This document shows positions 35,331 through 47,128 of a DNA stretch of 64,000 bases, one piece after another. The notes below the pieces were generated by a model. It made no database searches. It was not told the DNA's origin and saw nothing but the letters and a program-made list of their open reading frames with translations. Position 1 is the first letter of the stretch. Each line of letters opens with the position of its first letter. Made by a program: the position numbers and the translations under genes. This DNA comes from Allium sativum (Eukaryota; Streptophyta; Magnoliopsida; Asparagales; Amaryllidaceae): positions 760,131,603 through 760,195,602 of the forward strand of contig CM060922.1 of NCBI GenBank assembly GCA_030737875.1. The letters run 5' to 3'.

Positions 35331-36698
35331 GTTGGTATCAGAGCTTAAGTTAAGTATTACCTTGGCTCTGTGGCGTAACTCAGTAGAGATGGGATTAGTA
35401 ATATCCTAGATTGAGTTGAGTGTATATATACGAGTGAACGTATTTGTTATTTGATATAAAAATTTGTTTTATATTGTGGAGCTTTATTGGTTGAGTGGCT
35501 TATGAATTCTGGTCGATAGTGGAGCACCACAATATCGATAGGGGTTTCTAAACACTCGAATACGATGAACCAACATGGTATGTTTTGAAATTTACATAGT
35601 ATAATTGGTTGTATTGGTTGTTAGTATAATCGAATAAGATTATAAAGGTGAAATGGTTATAAATAACTAATCAGAATTCATATAAGTATAATATATGAAA
35701 TCAAGATGAATTGAATCTGAATTTGAATTGAAATTAAAACACTAGAAATTTGGAGAAGTGTTTGTAAATGGAATCGAATTGAATATATGAGAATTTTAAA
35801 ATCCTGGGAGATTTTGAAAATGTTTTTCAATTTGAAAGTGATATAGTATTGAACTCACTTTGATCGTTGGGAAATAATTCCGAGGATGGATCGATACATC
35901 ATCGGTGTAATTTTCGAGTTGCTAAGTGACGGATTACTACCAAAGGTCTTGTTTTTGAATTTTTTTAAGAAAAACAAGTTGTTTAGAAATTCAAAGGTTT
36001 TGAACTGGTATTATGATTTCAAATGGATTTGAAATAAACCCAGGCATTTGAAATTTGAATTTAACTTATGAGTTAAGCAGATGAACTAATAAATGTGAAT
36101 AAACAAATTAGAAATTTAACTTGAACTAAGTTGAATTAAACTGAATTTGATTATATAATAATCTCAAATGGCATTAAGTTGATGAGTTAAGAGGTTGAAG
36201 GTTGATATTGGAGTTAAATGAAATCTGACTTGTATAAGTGAAAGATTTGAATTGAGAATAAACTGATTAGAATTTGTTTGGAATGACATGAGTATATGTT
36301 GAAGTGGTAACAAATGAAAGAATATGAATGGTGTGCTCGACAAAAGGTACAAGTTTATTTATATATGAGTTTGGTGATTTATGAGCCGAATTGGCAAGCC
36401 GCTTGGCTGTTTGATTTTCTTTTGGGTTGGAGAAGGCCTAGAGAGGCGAGTTGGAGTTTTACCGATAGGGCTGTACAAAGGAGGTTATGGCAAAATTTTC
36501 CGAAAATTTAAAGTGTTAGAAAATTTTCAAAATTTTTGAAAATTTAGTAAGTCGGAATGAATTAATATTTTAATCGGAATTTAAGTGGTTCAGTTGAAAT
36601 CAGAAATAAGGGGTAAACCAATCTTAGGAATTCCAATAGATAGGGTCGTCCTCTAACTTAGCAATTTCGAGGACGAAATTATTATAAGGGGGGAAGAA
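35331..36698 (+). mobile_element. E internal region 2 (non-coding, 1368 bp)
   Basis: Near-identical to internal region 1. The primer site is at 35333-35344, the stem-loop at 36663-36680 and the polypurine tract at 36684-36698. No coding potential is seen. Confidence 0.92.
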
Positions 36699-39600
36699 TG
36701 TAGTGACCCGTATTTTGAACAGTCGAATAATGAAGTTATTTAATTATTTAAATAACGAATATATTTAAATATACGATAGTTGAACATATAAATTTTAATA
36801 ATAATTATAATCGAGCTCGAAATGGCGCTGTAGTTCGCTATTTGACGATTTGAACTTCAACTGAATATACAGAATCCGTTATAAGTCGGATTTCTGTGAA
36901 ACAAGAAACGTGTGGAGCTGGTGGAGTATATCTTTCTAGTGGAAGAGAAAAATCGAGATTTCGTCGTGTAGATTTTGTTTTATGGCCAAATCAATTTTTG
37001 AAATAGTCGCTATATAATCGTTTGTCGACCGTAACGGTTTATTCGATATAATTAGATAACGGGTTTGAATTTAGACGAGGTTCTTTTGAGGCGTAATGAT
37101 ATTTTAATTTTTAGAATTTTATGGTAATTTTTAATTAATTAAATAAGCAACTTTTTTTATGTGGAGTATTTTGCACCCTGTAATCAACATTTTGGGGTTT
37201 CACAATATGAGTCAAACTACCGGTATTTTTATATTTTTGGAACCCTGGCACATCGCTGATTACAACGGTATTTTTATTTTCGTCGATTGAGGTCCGAAAA
37301 ACAAGTAGAGTTTTCTTTTGAAACAGGGGTAACTTTTATTGACTAGTTAACTGGTCAAACGAACTCGAAATTCAACGAAACAAGTTTCATACGAAACCTT
37401 AGGAAGAGGTCTAGTGAAACGTCAAGGCCTTATATTTTTAGGGTTTTTTCTGGAATTGTTAGGAATTATTGCTCGGTGTTTTTCATCGATATTTTCTAAA
37501 GGATTTTCGCAAAAACGGTGTCGGAATTCAACGAAGCCTGTCCCATTGGATCCGGAATGATTTGTTATGCTAGGAATAGCTTAGTTTGCCAAAAGCAGTG
37601 ATCGTACGGGTTTGTTTTCACAAGAAGCTTCACGGTTAAGTATCGATATAATATTTTATTAATATAATCCATTCCACATTTCTTCTATAAAAGGGTCGCC
37701 AGACCTAATAAATCGGTCAACATTTCATTTTGTGGTCAAAAGGATTCTGCGCCTCCACTCTTTAAACCAAATGAACCGCACTCCCCTTTTCTGGAAAACC
37801 AATTCGCCATTTCTAAAATCAAAGAAAAAGAAAATGAAAATCCTAAAATCCTTTAACCTGTATATTCGAAATCGTGTTACTCTGCTCTTCAATCTCGTGA
37901 GTGGATTAGTGGGATCGGCCTTCGGGTCTGTGTTCGACGTACAACAGTAATGCCTGGGGTTCGGGGTTCTTGTGCTTATTCGAGCACTGCAAGGGTGTTC
38001 GGTGGAGACTTTGTGCGATAAATCCCTGATGTCGATAGCCAATAGCAGGAAGCGTCGAGTGCTGATGGATGAAGCGATGAAGGATTTCGATGGTTTGTGA
38101 GTTTGAATGGCGCGAGCTGTGTATGTGGAGAGGCACTGCGAATGGAGGTTTGTTGTAGAGGGTGGAACCAGTAAACGAAATGGTTTTAGTTGCAAGAGTA
38201 TACGGTGGTAAAAGGTATCCTATTCGGTGATGGCCAAAGTAGCATGAGGGATGATGTTATAGGGAGTGGTAAACTGTTGTGGGGTTTGATGATAGGGTGG
38301 ACGGTGGGTTTAGTTTGTAAATACTGGAGTGGTTCAAATCGTTTTGGAAGAAGACCTGCTGTGGAAAAACTTGGGTTTGTGTTAATTAATAAGTTATTAA
38401 ATTAGTTAAATCCCTTTGATTGTTAACAAGAGAGGAGAAGTATGAAATGTTGAGGAGATGGCACTGTACCCAGTGTACGTGATATATGTGAAGTATGGTT
38501 GACTGAAACGTGAATAGGAATCAGAAGGGGAGCATGCGTTGTGATGTAAAAAAAGTTGAAGTGGCTTGGTGTTGTCGAAGTAAGGAAGACAGGGACTAGA
38601 TGAACATCGGTGAAGTCTTGGTGGTTTGGTTTATCACGAGAGTGGAGTCATACTGGACAGGATTTTTCCCAAATTCTGGAAGAAGTAAGGGACTGTTTAG
38701 CGGGTTGGGCTGGTGCAAAAGGTTTGGGCCAATGACTGAATGGAATCTGACGAAAACAAGGGACGTTGGAACCGTCTCGACAATGGCTACACACTGGAAC
38801 TGTCTGGGAGTGAATCCGAGCTCGTTACAATTTATGGAGAAATAAATTGTCCGTCGAAGTCAAATAAACGCAAACCGTTATTAAACGATTAATGCGCCAG
38901 TGTGAGTAAAACTCACTAACTCTCCTCAATTTATATTTTAATATAAATTGTACTTTATTTTGTTGACTGCTGTATATTGATTGTTAAACTGGACTGTTAA
39001 ATAGATTTGATTGAAAACATAGATATAGTCATATGTTATATCATTAATCAAATATTGATTTTGTCCAGTAGAATATTTCATATTGAAATGAAATTGATGT
39101 ATATTATACTGTGTAACATCTGTGGATGCAGGGGGACAGGTTGGAGGAATCCGACTTGGTTCCTCAACAATTATTTTACTATTTTTCATATATTGTGATA
39201 TATGTTTTGATTTATAATCTGTTATTGATTATGGATGTTAGAACGATATTGATCATCGTTGTTTGATATTTTAAATATCATAAGAAACCTTGAGTTGTAA
39301 AAAAAAGAATATTTCAATGTATATTGAAATAAAGGAATTTTATAAAATCACAGGATTTTATAAAAGGAAATTATTTATAAAACGAACACGGTTTTGTAAA
39401 TAGGAAATATTTGTTAGTAAACAAATAGGATTATAAAGAGAATATTTAGAAAATAAATAGAATTGAAAAGGGGAATATTTATTTAGAAAATAAATAGAAA
39501 TAAGGAATATTTATTTAGAGGGTAAATAGAAGTTGTAAATAGGAAATATTTGTAACGGTAAATAGAAGTTGTAAATAGGAAATATTTGTAACGGTAAATA

Positions 39601-41685
39601 GAAGTTGTAAATAGGAAATATTTGTAACGGTAAATAGAAGTTGTAAATAGGAAATATTTGTAACGGTAAATAGAAGTTGTAAATAGGAAATATTTGTAAC
39701 GGTAAATAGAAGTGTAAATAAGGAAATAGTTGTAACGGAAAATAAACGTTAAAAAAAAAGGAAATTGATGAGATATAAAAGAGATAATCGAAATAGAGTA
39801 ATTGAATATTAGTCATTCAATTAGAAATAACCTGAATTGAGTTAGTCTAATATTAGATAATCGAATTTAGTAACCGAATACAAGTTAATCAAAAGAAGTT
39901 TATCGAATTTAGTTATTCGATAGAGTTAAATCACTAGAGTTAATCGACTATAGTATTCGAATAAGAGTAAATCAAATAGAGTTAAACAATATTAGAAACT
40001 GACTAGAGATTAGTAAGTTGAATAGTTTTCTGAGTGTTGATCTGATGTTGGTTTCGGCCTTCGGGGTTTATACTTAGAGAATTGTTCTCTTACTAGTTTA
40101 CAGTTAGGGACTAATAGTTGTGGAATGGTAGTGATGCGTAAATGAGGATTGAAAATGTTTTCCAATGTTGAAAACATATATTTTCTAATTTTAGAAAATA
40201 AGGAAATATGAATATATATATATATATATATGGTTGATGATTGGATCGATAATTCCATTTGGAATTTAGATCGTTGTTTGTACACCGACATGTTTTCATT
40301 TGATAGTTAAATCACAGACTATCGAAGTTTTGACCATTTTACGTTGTTAATATGGAGAGACCGGTTGGATTATTATCCAAAGAACCACTCCGTATTGGCA
40401 TAAGCGTTGCAAACCAAGTACGCTGAATATATTGAAGACGGAGTAAAATGCAAGGGCTGTCCTGTTTACAGAATAGTGCCTTCGGTTTCGTTCAGTCCCA
40501 GAACGAACGTATATGGACGAATGTCTGACAGAGTATTTCCAATGATCGAATGGGTTGGACTGTACAAATATATATGGTGGCCAACGGATTTATTCCCTTT
40601 GCATAATATCCAGAATCTATTTGTGCAGATCCAACTAAATGATTAACGGATCTGATAATGTGGCATTCAAAGTGATCGTGTTATCAATGAATGGAAAGTA
40701 AGCGTAGCTTCTAGCCTCATCAACCGGTAAATGACAAAAATCGGGCAGGCAGCATGGCTAAGTTGGTCGCACCGAAGTAGGGTGTATAATCACCTATCTA
40801 GAGAATATTCATTTGCTTCTTTAATCTATCAATGCTGTCCCATATATATACGGGAACGGTTGCTGATCCCAACCGTTGGTGATGTACATTCGATACACTC
40901 AAGCGAAATGAGTGGTCGGTCATGTGTGGCTGAGTTGCAAGATGTTCTTGTTGAACTCCAGTGTATCGTTCCTAGAGTACACTGATCGGAAGGTGGATCC
41001 ATACCTTGTCATAGTTGGAAACCCAATCATCCAATACGCACCTGCGGTTTTGATTGTATACTATATATGTAGAACGTGAGATGCAAGCGTTTCTACTAGA
41101 CTGATATCTATTTGTATTTAGACATTATCATAATATCAGAATGATATTGCTTTTCAAAGATGTTTGGATTCTCATAAGGGAAAAACCCGTTCCGTATTCA
41201 CGGCGTGGTCTTATGAGATATCATATACCTGTTTAAATGATTTGAGTTTACTCACACCAGTCACATGACTGACCCGGAGTTTATTTGTTTTGTTTTCCCT
41301 AAACTCTTGGGTGCCTAAATTTGTACGGGCAGTCAAGTAGTCGGGATTTACAGATGCACTTGGAGAGCTTGGAGCAGGAGGCTTCAGCAGTCGATAGCTA
41401 TTATTTATTCTGCTGTGATATTATATGTTGTACTCTGAAAATGGTATGTATAAACAGTTATAACTTTGTATTTCAAAAGTTATGTTATATTTTATTCGTT
41501 CCGCTGTGAGATTCGTGTTACTCTGATGATGATGTTCTTCTTCTTCTTCTATTCTACTAGTTCTATCTTATCTATCCTCACCCTCTATCTTCTTTCTATT
41601 AGTTTCTTGAATTTCTAGTGCAATTTGGGGTTGGACTTGTGTTATTTAGTCAGCTCAAATTGGACCGGATTTTCGGGTCACTACA
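36699..41685 (+). mobile_element. E LTR3 (4987 bp)
   Basis: The outer 3' LTR, followed by the right TGAGG duplication. TATA is at 37686, five full 36-bp minisatellite units start at 39529, and the long hairpin is at 39997-40105. Confidence 0.95.
39997..40105 (+). ncRNA. Long LTR hairpin (E LTR3 copy)
   Basis: Same fold and length as the copies in LTR1 and LTR2. Confidence 0.7.
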
Positions 41686-42584
41686 TGAGGTGGGGCCATA
41701 GCCAACATAGAAAAACCAGACCCGAGGGATATTTGTACATTGGACACTCTTAGAGGCGGGCTCGTACAAATATAGAAAAGCTCCCGACCGAGTTCCGTGT
41801 TTTCTGGTGTAGCTCTGCCACGGAACTTGGGTGCACAAGTAGAGGTTATGTGAAGTAGAAACATCGAGTACGATTGATGATACGTACGTGGGAAAGTCTA
41901 GATACAACCATGTCTGCTCTGGGTGGTGTACCGTAGACTAGAGGGCATTATTCGGTAATGGAACCAAACTCGATCGAATAGTTCGAGGATAGTAGTTAAT
42001 ACGCTTACGTAGCACAGCGATAGTGGTTCTATGCGGATGTAGCGTTGTACGTTACTATGGCAGAGGATGAGGACTGCGCATATTACTGTGGCAATACGGA
42101 GGAGACCGTGCGAGTGGGGTATCACGGGGTGTACCTCAGTTTGGGGGTAGCTACATATACACTATATTAGGTTAATCTACTGGGGGTAGATGGGTGTGAC
42201 GTGTGTGTAAGCTTTAAGTGCTAATAACACGTATAACCTAATAAATAAGAAAGTGTAATTGAACGGTATATGTGGGATTATTCAAGAAGTGTAGTTTAAA
42301 TTCATTCACACAGAACTTATGTTCTGACCCCCTCCTCATAACATTCGCAGGTTAGACAGAGACTTATAACTTTGGGAATACTGATTTAGCAGTATTGTGA
42401 TTAAGGTAAAGCTATGTTTTAAATATATTATATTTTACTCCTTCCGCTGTGAGGTGTTTTCCGAACTCTGACATATCTCTTTTCTCTGTCTTTTTCTGCA
42501 AGATACCAGAGCAACCAACTCGGGTTTCGGGTGGATTGGATTTTGAAAGAAAAAAATTGGTCTGTCGGAATCCGGGTTGTTACA
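41686..42584 (+). mobile_element. H 5' LTR, last part
   Basis: This continues the H LTR after E, starts with the right TGAGG copy and ends GGGTTGTTACA at 42584. It matches about 47930-48822 of the 3' LTR. It contains the 12-bp hairpin at 41788-41830 and, near the end, a TTTTTCTGCAAG stretch that resembles a splice acceptor. Confidence 0.9.
41788..41830 (+). ncRNA. 12-bp hairpin shared by H and T LTRs (H 5' copy)
   Basis: CCGAGTTCCGTG (41788-41799) pairs with CACGGAACTTGG (41819-41830), 12 pairs with one G-U. The T-solo copy (55399-55440) pairs all 12 as well with a different wobble. The 3' LTR copy (48030-48072) has one mismatch. Confidence 0.6.
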
Positions 42585-42586
42585 TC

Positions 42587-42598
42587 TGGTATCAGAGC
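42587..42598 (+). other. H primer binding site
   Basis: TGGTATCAGAGC, two bases after the LTR end; initiator tRNA-Met type. Confidence 0.95.
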
Positions 42599-43607
42599 AT
42601 AGGTTTACAATTCCTATATAGATAACGAGTGAGCGTATTTGTATTTTCAAAAATATAAATATATGTATATAAAGCTAGATCCGTGTGGCGTCCCACTAGA
42701 CATGAAAAGAGTTAGGATATCTAATTTGTACACTCATGGATTGAACATAGAAATTTTGAGACCCCTAAGAGGATTGGTTGGAAAGTGTACAATATGACTT
42801 GGCATTGGAGAAAGAAAGTATCCCATAAAGTGGAAACTGAAATGTTAAAGTAGTGGGTTTAGAAGTTTAACCTTAGAAACTAGAAAAGGTTGAAAAATGA
42901 AAAATGGATTAGGAATATATATAGTCAAGAGAATTGAATTCGTGAAAGTGCCTAGGAAAGCCTAGTTGAGTTGAAGACCCGCTTTGAGTTTAACCCAATG
43001 ATAAACTTTTAAGAACTTGAATTTGTAAAAGAATTTGTGGTATTTTCCAAGATTAAATCTTAAAAGTATTTTGATAAATGCATGGTGGGTTTTAAAGTAA
43101 AGTGGGGTATATTGTGTAAAACAATAATTTCTGGTTTTAAAAGAATTCTCTCATAAAAAGGTGCATATTATGGAGCACAAATAACTTGCTAATTTTAATA
43201 TATGAAAAGAAGTTTTGAAATTCTATTCTGTTACCAATAAATTTTGATTATTGATTTACGAAGAAATTTTGTTGGGTGGACAAAATAAGTTGTAGGAATA
43301 GAATAGATGTCTGCACCTTATAGCGACTAGTAAAATTAACATTGTAATTAGAAACAATGTAAGCCCGATAGTTATCCTCGTCTACTCCAGTTTTGTGATT
43401 TGAAAAAAAAATGTTCTGCATTTTTATTTAGTAACATGTTTTTATGGATTGGCAAAGACAAGTTTTTGAGAAAAGGATAAAAGTTTTACCACTTTTAGTT
43501 TTTGGAAGGAGAATGTAATAAAAAGAAAGAAGGCCAAAACATGTTTTAAAAGTGGAGTAGTTAAGGATTAAGGCCTAGAAAGAACGAGATAAAGCTATCA
43601 GAACCTA

Positions 43608-43711
43608 ACTGGAGATTGGTAGAGTTGAGTGGTTCTCTGAGTATCAATCTGATGTTGATTTCGGTCTTCGGGGTTGATGCTTAGGGAATTATTCTCTTAC
43701 CAATTTCCGGT
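43608..43711 (+). ncRNA. Long hairpin with conserved loop (H internal copy)
   Basis: The outer arm ACTGGAGATTGGTA (43608-43621) pairs with TACCAATTTCCGGT (43698-43711), 14 pairs. GAGTGG pairs with TTATTC. The inner arm TTCTCTGAGTATCAATC (43633-43649) pairs with GGTTGATGCTTAGGGAA (43672-43688), all 17 positions with four G-U. The 22-nt loop (43650-43671) is the same as in the H 5' LTR. The arms are unlike those of the LTR copies. Confidence 0.7.
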
Positions 43712-44643
43712 CAAAGATTAGCTAATATTAAACTAATAGAAAATTCCTGTAGATTGCATAAACATTGAGAAACTAGGTTTATTGCTTGAGAAAAAGAGAT
43801 AAAGTATAAGCTAGTAATACACAGCAAGAACTAGTAGTGACTACTAGGTAGTGGAAGGGCAAGTAAGTGTAGAGAGTTGGTGGTTGGACTTTTTTTTAGA
43901 GAAATAGTCTTATGATTCTTGGCCCTTGGTAATAGCTGTGTAGGATGTTGTTTGAGTTAAAAACAGAAAAGCTTATTTGGAAAATAAATTTAAGTAATTG
44001 GAGTAAGTCAAATAAGCTAAGAAAGAGAATAGCCTAATTAAGAAGAAAATAACAAATCCAATAAAGCAACAAATTGACGGGAAAAGAAAATGGAAATCTT
44101 AAGAAAAAGATGAATAAATATGAAATTTTTCCAAGATAAGTGGAAAAAGAGAAGAAATTTTCTTATGTGGTTGTACTTGGATAGGAAAATAGGAAATCTT
44201 TATAGAATAGTTATGTAAAAATCCAAGTGCAATTAGAAAAGAAAAACGGAGGATGTAAAACTTTCCATTTTCATAACATAAGAAATCAAATTTGGAAAAT
44301 TAGATTTTTCTAAATTTCGAATTTAATGATGGTTGGTAGGGTTCTGGATGCAAAAATTGGATTAACTATGCTCTTACTCTATAAGAGTGTAGGAAAATTT
44401 GGATGAAAAACATTTTGATTTTTCAAAAATTTTGCATTCATATAGAACTACAAGTATATTTAGGATGTGAGCATCATGTTTTGAAAGAAGTTTTAAAGTT
44501 TGCATACATATAGGTGGATCCAAATTAGGCATACATACTTTACTATGATGTATCTCACTTTGCACATGTGCACAATGTTTGCAACAATTGGATGCACACT
44601 TGATGGATGGATATTGCGAGGGATTATCTATTTTACTCTTATC

Positions 44644-44679
44644 GAATTTCGGGGACGAAATTCTTTAAGGGTGGGAGAA
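44644..44679 (+). other. H polypurine tract with adjacent stem-loop
   Basis: GAATTTCG (44644-44651) and CGAAATTC (44656-44663) form a perfect 8-bp stem around GGGA, directly before the tract (44667-44679). Confidence 0.85.
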
Positions 44680-45018
44680 TGTAACACCCCGCATTTTTAA
44701 TATAATTAAAAATATGTAAAAATATGTGTACATAAATAGCTAGGTAAATAATGGTGATGTACAATGAAAATTTATTAATATATGGAAGAGAAGGAAAAAT
44801 TAATTCGATAACAATGTACGTAAAAGAGAAGACAATAAAATAAGGATACTTAATTTAAATATCAGGAATTAAGTAAAACAGACATCACCATTGCGTTCAT
44901 CTCGGAATTCTGCTTGGAATAGAGTCCAAGTTTTCGAAAATTGGACTCCGTATGAAAGAGTTATGGCCTTCGGAAGATTCAACAAAAATTCAGAATTTAC
45001 ATAGGAAAATACCCAGGC

Positions 45019-45243
45019 AGGTCGACCTGGGGGTCGGCCTACCCGGGGAGGTCGACCTAGGGGTTGGCCTACCCAGGGAGGTCGACCTAGGGGTTGGCCT
45101 ACCCAGGGAGGTCGACCTTAGTGTCGACCTCCCCCCTGATATTTTTTAGATCTGGGCAGTGACGATATTTGGTGTGCTGGACGGACTGGATGGCTTCTAG
45201 GGAGATCTAGTGGCTTTAAAACACTCTCTACACCTATAAAATA
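45019..45243 (+). promoter_or_regulatory. H 3' LTR promoter: four 30-bp GTCGAC repeats and TATA box
   Basis: GTCGACC recurs with an exact 30-bp period at 45021, 45051, 45081 and 45111, with a last GTCGACC near 45123. The TATA box is at 45235. The 5' LTR has three units, so one was gained or lost after insertion. Confidence 0.65.
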
Positions 45244-46210
45244 GTGCCTAAACTTAACCTAATTCATAAACAATTCCTTTAGACACCTCCATGCCGCCAA
45301 ACTTCAACCAAACATGGTCGCCGCCTCAAAACCCTAAATTAATTTGCAAGTTCTTCATCAACAATTCATGCTCTTCACCTATAATCAAATAAGAAGATTA
45401 AATCAGCGTTCTACATCAACAACAAATCGCTTATTTCTCTAGTCCAGTCAATGTGAGTGTATTTGAACTATATTTGTTGTATAATGTTGCTTCTATCGTT
45501 TACCATTCCCCATAATGAATATGATGTTAATTTAATAAGATCTGTTATTTTATTTATGCCTACGTTTGAGTTCTCTCCTTTTTATCCTTTCCCCTTTTTA
45601 TTTTTGGATCTAGGTTATCTCGAACCTAGACAAAATCTTATTATACAATACGCAAGATTGGAATATGGGGATATTGGAATATAATCTGTAATTTTGGGGT
45701 TTGTGGCATAACAATTGTTATTGCATATATTGGGCATAATCTATTTTATGCGGTTGAGGAATATAATCTATAATGTTGAATTTATGTAAGTTTGACATAA
45801 TTGTCATTGGATATGGAATTGGTATAATTTAATATTAACAACATACAACTGGATAACATGGATTGGTGAAATTTATTTGTAACTTGGAAAAAAAGCCTAA
45901 AGGGTGAATTAGATTATAAGTATGAACGTGGGAATGTTGGGATATATATTGGGAAAATATTGATTAGGTGAAATTGGGTATAATTGGATATTGGAAATTG
46001 GTATGTTTGGGTATGAATAACATGGAATTGGTGAATTTGGCTATAATTGAATAATTTGGGTAATATGAAATTTGACTAACTATTATGTAATTGGTATAGT
46101 GAATGACAAATTGGAAATATGCATAAAAATGAAATGTAATTAAGTTGAATTTGGAACACATGACATGAATTTGGGGTTTGGGTTAAAGACGATTGTTAAT
46201 GAACGCCTAT

Positions 46211-46422
46211 GACACGAGGTTAGGCGCATTTGTGGTGTAAGACTGCCCGGAACCGCCCGGCAAATCCAGCAACCACAAGCGGACGTCTAATGTGAGAGGT
46301 CAACTGCAAGAACTAGAGGCGTAACGGTTTATGACACAAGGTTAGGCGCTTTGTGGTATAAGTCTGCCCGGAACCGCCCGGCAAATCCAACAGCCAAGAA
46401 CGGACGTCTAATGTGAGAGGTC
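46211..46422 (+). repeat. Hairpin doublet in H 3' LTR
   Basis: Counterpart of 16857-17068, with a few substitutions. Both units retain the GAGGTTAGGC / GTCTAATGTGAG motifs (AAGGTTAGGC in unit 2). Confidence 0.78.
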
Positions 46423-47024
46423 ATACGTCGTTATGGCTTAATTAATAAATTAAGAAATACTAACCATAATAAGACATATGGGTGACATGAGTATGGTAAG
46501 TGGGTTAAGTGAGTGATATAAATGACATGTAAAGCATAACTAATGTGGACTTAACCGTTGTGAGACATGTGATGTAAGACATAACCAAGGTAGACTTAAC
46601 CATAGTAAAACATGTGTAAGACATGGAAACTATGATAAAAAGGGGGTTAAGTGGGACACGAGTGACATATGAAACAAAATTTAGATATGCTTAACCAATT
46701 GGGACCCCTGACGGTATCATAAATTAATTGAATAGGGTAAAGTTTAAGTAACGGGTTAAATAAATGGAAGGGTTAAGTCAAATCTAAAATTAATGACAAG
46801 AAATGGGGAATGATAAATAACCTATTAAGAATAAACTTGAATAAGGCAAGAAAGGATAATAGGTGGAAATTATAACTTATGGGACAAGATAAATTATAGG
46901 AAACGATAAGGAAGATGAGATAACTTATATGTAAAGATATACTTAAATTAAGTGGTTTGGAAAGGAGAAATGTGAAATTAAAAATGATATAAGTTATATG
47001 AGTGGAAAAGAGGTAAATTAGAAT

Positions 47025-47128
47025 CATATATGTTGGTTGGGCTGAGTAATTCTCTGGGTGCCAGTCTGATGTTGATTTCGGTCTTCGAGGCTGGTGTTTG
47101 AGGGTTATTCTCCTAATCAGTATGTATG
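47025..47128 (+). ncRNA. Long hairpin with conserved loop (H 3' LTR copy)
   Basis: Counterpart of 17670-17774 with a one-base deletion in the right inner arm and one changed loop base. The fold is otherwise kept. Confidence 0.68.

Larger units (their letters stand above)
23978..41685 (+). mobile_element. E: three-LTR, two-internal tandem array of a non-coding LTR element (17.7 kb)
   Basis: The order is LTR1 (23978-29001), internal 1 (29002-30375), LTR2 (30376-35330), internal 2 (35331-36698), LTR3 (36699-41685). TGAGG is duplicated only at the outer ends (23973-23977 and 41686-41690), so the array occupies one insertion site. Each internal region has its own primer site and polypurine tract and no coding sequence. 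Such arrays are thought to arise by unequal recombination between LTRs of one element. The repeat units differ by scattered substitutions and minisatellite number, which argues against simple assembly duplication. Confidence 0.93.
42585..44679 (+). mobile_element. H internal region (non-coding, 2095 bp)
   Basis: It runs from just before the primer site (TGGTATCAGAGC, 42587-42598) to the polypurine tract (AAGGGTGGGAGAA, 44667-44679). No gag or pol motif and no credible ORF is visible. It carries an internal copy of the long hairpin (43608-43711) that is missing from the homologous region of H'. Confidence 0.9.

Noticed and set aside
29002..36698. E array as a pure assembly duplication
   Set aside because: The copies differ by scattered substitutions, a 6-bp indel in the internal regions and minisatellite number. 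An artefact of this kind would give identical copies. It is still listed as something to confirm with long reads.
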